Source: Nitrosopumilus cobalaminigenes (GTDB taxonomy: Archaea > Thermoproteota > Nitrososphaeria > Nitrososphaerales > Nitrosopumilaceae). From it: a stretch of 64,000 bases of DNA. Shown here piece by piece: positions 58,161-64,000 of this stretch (positions within the stretch are counted from its first letter, which is position 1; each line of letters starts with the position of its first letter). A program made the translations under genes and the position numbers. The stretch is taken from assembly GCF_013407145.1 (NCBI RefSeq), contig NZ_CP026993.1, positions 682,001-746,000 on the forward strand, given 5' to 3'. The notes beneath the pieces were generated by a model. That model was not told the origin of the DNA and ran no database searches. It saw only the letters and a list, made by a program, of their open reading frames with translations.

Positions 58161-58937
58161 TCAAATTTGATTTTGTAATACTGTCATAACTTCTGACAAT
58201 TTACGATCTATGTCTTTTTCTTCTTGATTGATGCTTATTTTATCTAGTTTTTCAAATACTTCATTGTTGTTTATCGTGTACTCTAAAACATCTAGAGAGA
58301 AGGGTTTTTCAATCACTGCAATTGCTCTGTTTAATTTTGTTAATACTTCCAACACTGTTTGTTCAAGACCTCCAGAAGCAAAAACCATTCTTTGTTGTGG
58401 GTTTATTTTGAGTATTTCAATCGCTGCTTGTAATCCTGTCATTATTGGCATTTTTTGATCTAATATTATTACGTCGAAATAACTTTCTTGGTTATTCTCT
58501 TCAAACTTTTTCTTGTATGCTTCAACACATTTTTTCCCATCTGTTGTAACTGTCACCTCTTTCCCTTTTGCTTCTAAATACGTCTTGTATAATGCTAAAA
58601 TTTCTGTTTCATCATCGGCAATTAGTAATCGCATGGATTTCTTTTCAATCGTGTTTTCTTGTTGAATATTCTTTTCACCAATTTTATCCATCTCTAGTTT
58701 AATTGGTCCTAGAATTTTTGATTCTGCCAGTCTACCAAAAACTCCTTCAGCCATTTCTGCAAATAATTCATAATTTGTAATAATTTCTCTTTCTTTTCTG
58801 CCGCAAATTTTTACCATTGTCTGCATAATCGATTTGTATCCATCTCCTCCATAGAGATCAATTAATTCCCCTTGAATGATCTCTGAAAGTTGCTTTTCAT
58901 ACTCATTATTCTTTGGATCTGTGCTTGGTGTACTCAT
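58161..58937 (-). CDS. Response regulator with N-terminal helical domain
   Basis: A 258-residue protein. Residues 1-95 are a helical domain (GGDGYKSIMQTMVKICGRKE). Residues 103-225 are a receiver domain: LLIADDETEILALY (acid pair), VIILDQKMP (phospho-acceptor Asp), VFASGG (Thr/Ser position) and VIEKPFS (Lys). It probably takes phosphate from a histidine kinase outside this window. No DNA-binding domain is seen. Confidence 0.85.
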   Translation of the reverse strand: MSTPSTDPKNNEYEKQLSEIIQGELIDLYGGDGYKSIMQTMVKICGRKEREIITNYELFAEMAEGVFGRLAESKILGPIKLEMDKIGEKNIQQENTIEKKSMRLLIADDETEILALYKTYLEAKGKEVTVTTDGKKCVEAYKKKFEENNQESYFDVIILDQKMPIMTGLQAAIEILKINPQQRMVFASGGLEQTVLEVLTKLNRAIAVIEKPFSLDVLEYTINNNEVFEKLDKISINQEEKDIDRKLSEVMTVLQNQI

Positions 58938-59081
58938 TTTCTAATATTCTCAGAAAAAAATAAGTCTAAAAGAACAGTATGTTAGATCTTATACAAACAG
59001 ATTTTGTGTAGATAATCTGATTTCTTTATAAACAAAACACCTATCCAAGAGCTTAAATATATTCAGAGAAAGATGATTTTC

Positions 59082-59309
59082 ATGTCTGAAACTAGACAAA
59101 TTAATGTCTCAAAAACTGGCGTATCAAAACTTGCAATTCTTGCATTAGCAATTGTATTTGCAGCAGGATTATTCGTTGTTGGATTTGATAATGGCCATAT
59201 TGTAAATTTTGTATTTGCTGAGGGTGGAGCAGCCGGTGGTGTTGATCCTTTAGTGATTCATGAATTTACTCATGATATGAGACATGCAGCAGGCTTTCCT
59301 TGTCATTAG
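59082..59309 (+). CDS. cbtB: CbtB-like cobalt-transport subunit
   Basis: A 75-residue protein with one helix (LAILALAIVFAAGLFVVGFD) and a His-rich end (IHEFTHDMRHAAGFPCH), the CbtB signature. It pairs with CbtA 12 nt downstream for cobalt uptake, needed for cobalamin. TTAAATAT at 59053-59060 favours ATG 59082 over 59073. Confidence 0.85.
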   Translation: MSETRQINVSKTGVSKLAILALAIVFAAGLFVVGFDNGHIVNFVFAEGGAAGGVDPLVIHEFTHDMRHAAGFPCH

Positions 59310-59321
59310 GAAATAACTCTC

Positions 59322-60050
59322 TTGAAAACATCTTATTTTATAATCATTGTTTTGCTCTCCGGGGCATTTGCTGGATTAATCCATGGAACTGTAAACTTTG
59401 CTCTAGTAGAACCTTATCTTGATCAAGCGATAGGAATTGAAAATCAGAATTTATTTGAATCTGGTGAGGAATTGGATACTCCTGAATTTTGGGTTGAATA
59501 TGAAGGGTATAGAGTATGGCAAAAAAGTGGCCAAATTTTAGCTGGGGTAGTTTTGGGAACTTCTGTAGGTGCATTATTTGGAATTGTATTTGCATTATCA
59601 AAAAATTCCTTACCTGGAAATAATTATCTAAAAAAATCTCTAACATTAGCAGGAATTATGTGGTTTACAATGTATCTAATTCCGTTTCTCAAATATCCTG
59701 CAAACCCTCCAACTGTAGGTGATGCTGAAACTATAGTGTTACGGGCAATTCTGTATTTGTCATTTATTGCAATTTCTGGTATTGGCGCATTGGTCTTTTT
59801 CAAATTATCTAAAAAATTCCAAGATAATAAAAAACTTGTATCTTTAATTGGATATGGTGTTTTTATCTTTGCCGTGTTCTATATCATGCCTGAAAACCCT
59901 GATGAGATATCTGCACCAATGGATTTGGTTAATGAATTTAGATTAATGTCTGTACTTGGTGTTTCTTCATTCTGGTTATCTGTTGGTATAATTTTAGGGG
60001 TTCTTTGGAATAAAGTAGAACCTCATAAAGAAACAACTCAATATTCTTAA
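59322..60050 (+). CDS. cbtA: CbtA-like cobalt transporter
   Basis: A 242-residue membrane protein of five or six helices, starting at TTG 59322. GAFAGLIHGTVNFALVEP and the YLIPFLKYPANPPTVG loop match CbtA. With CbtB it is expected to import cobalt for B12 synthesis in these archaea. Confidence 0.82.
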   Translation: MKTSYFIIIVLLSGAFAGLIHGTVNFALVEPYLDQAIGIENQNLFESGEELDTPEFWVEYEGYRVWQKSGQILAGVVLGTSVGALFGIVFALSKNSLPGNNYLKKSLTLAGIMWFTMYLIPFLKYPANPPTVGDAETIVLRAILYLSFIAISGIGALVFFKLSKKFQDNKKLVSLIGYGVFIFAVFYIMPENPDEISAPMDLVNEFRLMSVLGVSSFWLSVGIILGVLWNKVEPHKETTQYS

Positions 60051-60060
60051 TTGTTCTGAC

Positions 60061-60076
60061 TCTATAGAATGAGAAT
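60061..60076. promoter_or_regulatory. 16-bp operator candidate, left copy
   Basis: TCTATAGAATGAGAAT is the exact reverse complement of 61078-61093. It lies just after cbtA and upstream of the first HTH gene (TATA at 60089-60096). Confidence 0.55.
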
Positions 60077-60121
60077 TATTTCATGTCGTTTAAATAGATG
60101 TAGGGTATTTTTGATATTTAA

Positions 60122-60451
60122 ATGTCAAGAAAATTAACTTTACCACAATTAAAAAAATATGATATTACTCAAAAAGTAATAGAGGCATTAGCTGATTCTG
60201 AATCAAGAGCAATTCTTTTTTCAATAATCAAAAAAGGAAACACTGCTGCTGAATTATCTGATAAACTCAAAATTCCTCTTAGTTCTGTGTATAAGAAATT
60301 AGCAGATCTTGAAGAATTAACATTAATTGAGATTGAAAAATGGATGCTTTCTGACAAAGGCAGAAAATACAAAGTTTATCGTAGTAGAATCAGCAAGGCC
60401 GATATTTCCATTAGAAAGCCAGAACCTACTTTGACATTAATTCCAAATTGA
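60122..60451 (+). CDS. ArsR/TrmB-like HTH regulator, copy 1
   Basis: A 109-residue winged helix. NTAAELSDKLKIPLSSVYKKLADLEE is the helix-turn-helix region, followed by a beta wing (SDKGRKYKVYRSRISKADI). The next gene is a paralogue. The 16-bp motifs on both sides are candidate binding sites. Probably controls cbt or phn transport genes. Confidence 0.8.
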   Translation: MSRKLTLPQLKKYDITQKVIEALADSESRAILFSIIKKGNTAAELSDKLKIPLSSVYKKLADLEELTLIEIEKWMLSDKGRKYKVYRSRISKADISIRKPEPTLTLIPN

Positions 60452-60459
60452 GAAATATT

Positions 60460-60810
60460 ATGCAAAAACCAACCATCATCCAACTCTCTGAATTTGATAT
60501 TACTCAGAAAATTATTGAATCTCTAAGTAATGTATGCACACGATCTGTCTTATTTTCTGTAAAAAATGAATCAAAGGATGCAACTCAAATTGCTGATGAA
60601 TTAAAAATTTCACTTTCAACAGTTTACAAAACTTTGTCAACACTTGAAGATCTTGCTTTAGCAGAAGTTGACAAGTATGTAATTTCTTCAGAAGGTAAAA
60701 AAATCAAATTGTATAGAAGTAGAATCGGAAAAGTTGAGATTACTTTGGATGATTTAGAACCAAGCCTGAATCTTTATTCCAACACTTCAAATCCTAAATC
60801 AAATTCCTAG
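60460..60810 (+). CDS. ArsR/TrmB-like HTH regulator, copy 2
   Basis: About 116 residues from ATG 60460 (TTG 60448, overlapping the previous stop, is also possible). DATQIADELKISLSTVYKTL and KLYRSRIGKVEI match copy 1 closely, so this is a tandem duplication. The two may form a heterodimer. Confidence 0.8.
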   Translation: MQKPTIIQLSEFDITQKIIESLSNVCTRSVLFSVKNESKDATQIADELKISLSTVYKTLSTLEDLALAEVDKYVISSEGKKIKLYRSRIGKVEITLDDLEPSLNLYSNTSNPKSNS

Positions 60811-60909
60811 AATTTCGTACAAAAAAATAATTACAAAATTTAGAATTTCTCTTTTTTGGGATTTTTGTTATTGGATTATATAGAAAAATTTGTTATTCTG
60901 CAAGTATAG

Positions 60910-61071
60910 ATGAATATTTGTAGTGAAGTACATACGCCTGCTTTCAAAATTATTTACAAGGGTGCAAAAGGCAGTTCTTATCAACCAGAATGGCTAGTAT
61001 GTGAAAATTGTCATGAGAAAAGACATTTTGGCACTCTTGAAGATATTGTTTCAATTGAGCCTGTAGACTAG
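60910..61071 (+). CDS. Small CxxC protein of the EWLVCENC family (53 aa)
   Basis: MNICSEVHTPAFKIIYKGAK then PEWLVCENCHEKRHFGTLED; a Cys/His pair at the N terminus and CENCH could bind zinc. Paralogue of 1062-1316. It lies between the HTH pair and the phosphonate transporter. Confidence 0.65.
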   Translation: MNICSEVHTPAFKIIYKGAKGSSYQPEWLVCENCHEKRHFGTLEDIVSIEPVD

Positions 61072-61077
61072 TATGAT

Positions 61078-61116
61078 ATTCTCATTCTATAGATTTAGAA
61101 TGATGATTTAGAATGA
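61078..61116. promoter_or_regulatory. 16-bp operator candidate, right copy, plus two TTTAGAATGA repeats
   Basis: ATTCTCATTCTATAGA at 61078-61093 matches the inverse of 60061-60076. Two TTTAGAATGA boxes follow at 61094 and 61107, 13 nt apart. The TATA box TTTAAATA at 61125-61132 of the transporter operon is directly downstream. Confidence 0.55.
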
Positions 61117-61161
61117 AACCCTGATTTAAATAATTTAGCTAAACCTAATTTTTTGTTAATC

Positions 61162-62250
61162 ATGAAACGACAAATCACATTAACATTGATTGCTGTATTT
61201 GCAGTAATTGGTGTATTGTCTGTACCATTAACTCAAACAGCACAAGCTGAAAGTTTAGTTCCTGATTGGATCAAAACAAATGCTGGCTGGTGGGCTGATG
61301 GTACTTTGGATGATGAAACTTTCCTTAATGGAATTACATTCTTGTTGGAAAATGGAGTCATCAATGTTTCATCTGAATCTAACACTGTAGATGTCGATAC
61401 TCTTACCATTGGATTTATTCCAGTTGAAAAAGCTGATGAATTAACTCCTAAAGCCCAAGCATTGGAAACATTTCTTGAATCTGAACTTGGTGTAGATGTT
61501 GAAATCGTTGTCCCAACAAATTATGAGACTATAATCGAAGGAATGAGATTTGGTCACATTGACGCTGCCTTTATGGATACTGGTCCTGCATGGATTACAC
61601 ACCAAAGAACTGGTGCAGAAGCTGTAATGGCAGAACTTGTTAAAGGTAAAGTAAATTACCAAGCAACCGTTTGGACACTTGCTGAAAATGATTCAATTAA
61701 TTCATTGGAAGATACAGTTGGCAAAAAAGTAGCATTTACCAGCATTACTGGTTCATCTGGTTTTGTTAGACCTATGGGAACTCTAGTTACTGAAGGTCAT
61801 GTTACCATTGAAGGTGATGATATTGTTGCTTTAGAATCTGCATTGGCAAATAACTTTGAAAGTTATACTTTTGCAGGTGGATACAAGGCTGCATTACAAT
61901 TACTATTAAATGAGAACGTAGATGTTGCATTTGGTTCAGATATTGCTCCACAAAAATATCTTGAATTAGAAGATCAAATAAAATTACGTCCAGTTACAAC
62001 GATTGGACCTGTACCATCACATGTGTTTATGGTAAGTGCTGACATGTCAGAATCTACCAAAAATGCTCTTGTTGATGCACTAGTCGAACTCAATTATGAT
62101 GAAAATAATCATATTTTGACTGATTTGTATGGTGCAGAAGCTTTAGTCCCAACAACAACCACTATGCATATTGGTGAATTTGGAGACTTTATTGATGCTT
62201 TAACAGGACTTGATCAGTTAATTCTTGACAAATATAACAAGAGCAAATAA
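61162..62250 (+). CDS. phnD: Phosphonate/phosphate-type ABC transporter binding protein with N-terminal surface module
   Basis: About 362 residues from ATG 61162. Signal peptide (TLIAVFAVIGVLSVPLTQTAQA), then a 40-residue module (VPDWIKTNAGWWADGTLDD, FLNGITFLLENGVI) common on secreted proteins of this phylum. The PhnD domain follows: TIGFIPVEKADEL, FGHIDAAFMDTGPAW and AFTSITGSSGFVRP (ligand loop). It binds a phosphonate, phosphite or related anion; the ligand is not certain. Confidence 0.88.
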   Translation: MKRQITLTLIAVFAVIGVLSVPLTQTAQAESLVPDWIKTNAGWWADGTLDDETFLNGITFLLENGVINVSSESNTVDVDTLTIGFIPVEKADELTPKAQALETFLESELGVDVEIVVPTNYETIIEGMRFGHIDAAFMDTGPAWITHQRTGAEAVMAELVKGKVNYQATVWTLAENDSINSLEDTVGKKVAFTSITGSSGFVRPMGTLVTEGHVTIEGDDIVALESALANNFESYTFAGGYKAALQLLLNENVDVAFGSDIAPQKYLELEDQIKLRPVTTIGPVPSHVFMVSADMSESTKNALVDALVELNYDENNHILTDLYGAEALVPTTTTMHIGEFGDFIDALTGLDQLILDKYNKSK

Positions 62251-62267
62251 AACCCGGTATTCTGAAA

Positions 62268-63098
62268 ATGAAACAAATTCAGATGACCCAAAATCCTTCT
62301 TTTTCATTAATTTCTACAAATAAAATTATTCAGATGAATGATGTATGGACATCTTATGACTCAAAGAGTTTTGCACTAGAGGGAATTAATCTATCCATTG
62401 ATAGGGGAACCAACTATGCAATTGTTGGTCAGTCTGGTTCAGGAAAGTCAACTTTACTAAAACTCATGAATGGCATGATGATTCCAAGTAAAGGAACCAT
62501 CAAAATTGATTATGTAACACCAAACATGAATGATAAAAAATTTAAAAAAATGATGCATAGTATAGGATACATTCCACAAAATCTGGGGCTGGTGAAAAAT
62601 ATCCCAGTTATAGAAAATATTTTGATAGGTGCATTACCTCGATTAAATACAATTCAATCTTTACTCAAAAAATTCCCAGAACATGAAATCAAAGAAGCTC
62701 AGAGAATCATATCTCTTGTTGGATTGACTGGAAAAGAAGATAGAAAAGTCTACATGTTAAGTGGAGGTGAAAAACGTAGAGTTGCTATTGCTAGAGCATT
62801 AATGCAAAAACCTACTATTTTACTAGCAGATGAAATCGTATCTGAATTAGATCATGTAACTGCTCGTGAAATAATGAATTTGATTGCAGATGCTCAAAAA
62901 AGAATGAACTTGACTGCAATAATGGTGCATCATGATATGCAATTGGCATTAGAATATGCAAATAGAGTCGCAGTGATCAAGGAAGGCCACAAAATACTGG
63001 AAATTGGAGTTGAAGGTGAAACTATAGTTGATTTTCAAACTGGTGATATGAACACTGAAGAAATTATGGAGATGTATAATGATGACTCCGAAAAATAA
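62268..63098 (+). CDS. phnC: ABC transporter ATPase, PhnC type
   Basis: A 276-residue ATPase with Walker A VGQSGSGKSTLLK, Q-loop IPQNLGL, signature MLSGGEKRRVAIARAL, Walker B TILLADE and H-loop VHHDMQ. It lies 17 nt after the binding protein gene and overlaps the permease by 20 bp. Confidence 0.92.
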   Translation: MKQIQMTQNPSFSLISTNKIIQMNDVWTSYDSKSFALEGINLSIDRGTNYAIVGQSGSGKSTLLKLMNGMMIPSKGTIKIDYVTPNMNDKKFKKMMHSIGYIPQNLGLVKNIPVIENILIGALPRLNTIQSLLKKFPEHEIKEAQRIISLVGLTGKEDRKVYMLSGGEKRRVAIARALMQKPTILLADEIVSELDHVTAREIMNLIADAQKRMNLTAIMVHHDMQLALEYANRVAVIKEGHKILEIGVEGETIVDFQTGDMNTEEIMEMYNDDSEK

Positions 63099-63867
63099 CA
63101 TTGTTATTGGAATTATAGTTGCACTTGTAGTAGTTGCGTCATACAACGTAGATGCAAATCCTTTAGAATTTGTCGAGGGATTGCCTAATCTTGTTATTGT
63201 TGTTGAAGAAATGTTCCTTGTTGAACCAAAGTATATTCCAACTGCACTTTGGGCAATGTTTGAAACTATTCAAATGGCATTCATTGGAACTGTGGTTGGA
63301 ACTGCAATTGCTTTACCTCTTAGTATGTTGGCTGCAAGAAATCTAAACAGCAAATATGTTTATGCTCCAGTTAGAGCTTTGTTGGCTGCAATTCGTACAT
63401 TCCCTTCTATTCTTTGGGCAATTTTATTTGTAATAATGGTTGGATTGGGAACATTTGCAGGTGTTTTGGCAATTGTAATGTATACAGTTGGGTTCGTTGC
63501 AAAATTACAGTATGAGGCAATAGAGACAATTGATTCAGATCCAATGGATGCTGTTAGTTCTATTGGCGTATCAAAGTGGCAATTGATTCGTTATGTTGTA
63601 ATTCCTGAATCTGCTTCTCATTTGCTAAGTCAAATTTTATACATGTTTGATTACAATGTACGTCAAACCAGTATTTTGGGGTTGGTAGGTGCAGGTGGAA
63701 TTGGATTTTATATTATTAATTATATCAAATTCTTTGAATATGGAAAAGCAGCAATATTCATGTTAGTTGTATTGGTAACTGTATTGTTTATTGACTGGGC
63801 AAGTGTAAAAATTCGAGACAAATACATTATCAAATCCCAACACGGTATGGAAGTTACAACAAAATAG
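63079..63867 (+). CDS. phnE: ABC transporter permease, PhnE type
   Basis: A 262-residue membrane protein with about six helices. GTVVGTAIALPLSMLAARN and the EAA-like loop EAIETIDSDPMDAVSSIG, ending QILYMFDYNVRQTSILGLVG, are typical of PhnE. It forms the channel for the PhnD ligand. Confidence 0.92.
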   Translation: MMTPKNNIVIGIIVALVVVASYNVDANPLEFVEGLPNLVIVVEEMFLVEPKYIPTALWAMFETIQMAFIGTVVGTAIALPLSMLAARNLNSKYVYAPVRALLAAIRTFPSILWAILFVIMVGLGTFAGVLAIVMYTVGFVAKLQYEAIETIDSDPMDAVSSIGVSKWQLIRYVVIPESASHLLSQILYMFDYNVRQTSILGLVGAGGIGFYIINYIKFFEYGKAAIFMLVVLVTVLFIDWASVKIRDKYIIKSQHGMEVTTK

Positions 63868-63872
63868 AATTT

Positions 63873-64000
63873 CTAAGTTGTAATTTTATCTAATTGATTA
63901 GATTCTGTGGCTGTTTTTACTTCTCTTGCAATTCTTTTACCCATACTCATTGTTTCATTAAACAATAATGAATAGTATGGTGAGCCATCCATGTAGATAT
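63873..64000 (-). CDS. Unidentified protein, C-terminal part
   Basis: A minus-strand frame open to the window edge. The visible end reads IYMDGSPYYSLLFNETMSMG, then GKRIAREVKTATES, and stops at 63873, six bases from the permease stop. Forty-one residues are too few to name the family. Confidence 0.6.
   Translation of the reverse strand, partial: IYMDGSPYYSLLFNETMSMGKRIAREVKTATESNQLDKITT

Overview
The window is chromosomal DNA of a marine ammonia-oxidising archaeon (Nitrososphaerota/Thaumarchaeota, Nitrosopumilus-like). The supporting evidence is archaeal informational genes (aRF1, Alba, Rpo6, ribosomal proteins S25e and S26e, archaeal-type ThrRS with its N-terminal editing domain, deoxyhypusine synthase), a PEFG-CTERM plastocyanin-like surface protein, CbtAB, a secreted-protein module typical of the phylum, low G+C, and many TATA boxes centred about 26 nt upstream of ATG, TTG or GTG starts, as expected for leaderless transcripts. 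No rRNA, tRNA or CRISPR array was found.

Layout. 1-9 kb: the end of an aldo/keto reductase, a DUF6659-like protein, small metal-binding proteins, a stand-alone asparagine-synthase-like protein, an HTH regulator, Alba, Rpo6, S25e, deoxyhypusine synthase, a dicarboxylate symporter, a secreted protein and a pentapeptide-repeat protein. 9-19 kb: thrS-speB, a CDP-alcohol phosphatidyltransferase, S26e, a PfkB kinase, a NAD kinase with an added winged helix, a secreted metalloprotease, pyrG and a copper-binding surface protein. 19.7-25.5 kb: a tightly overlapping trpEGDCBA operon with no trpF. 25.6-45.7 kb: an accessory-like stretch with two helicases (MrfA/Hrq1-like and XPD/DinG-like), a PD-(D/E)XK nuclease, a rhodanese, a second metalloprotease, many small Cys/His-rich proteins, several tiny membrane proteins and several intergenic hairpin RNA candidates, ending with ilvD. 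45.76-54.56 kb: an integrated mobile element. 54.6-64 kb: a HIT protein, aRF1, a DsbA-like thiol oxidoreductase, a response regulator, CbtBA, two paralogous HTH regulators and a PhnDCE phosphonate-type ABC transporter.

The integrated element (about 8.8 kb) is the strongest candidate for something undescribed. It is bounded by 14-bp direct repeats and sits in the ilvD / zinc-ribbon intergenic region. It carries two tyrosine recombinases, a ribbon-helix-helix regulator, small zinc-finger proteins, a D5-like SF3 helicase, two small membrane proteins with two helices each, and a 1050-residue protein with (Gly-Ser-Ile)n repeats. The right-hand repeat overlaps the BRE/TATA region of the flanking host gene, so insertion appears to preserve that promoter. 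Two element promoters share the 10-mer TACGGATATC, and nested inverted repeats follow the helicase gene.

Sequence-level regulatory structure elsewhere includes a perfectly symmetric palindromic TATA box shared by rpo6 and its divergent neighbour, a 14-nt-period array upstream of a zinc-ribbon gene, an identical 23-bp promoter element used twice, and a 16-bp motif in opposite orientations at the two ends of the two-HTH-gene block between cbtBA and phnDCE. All functional names come from reading the sequence; no database search was run.
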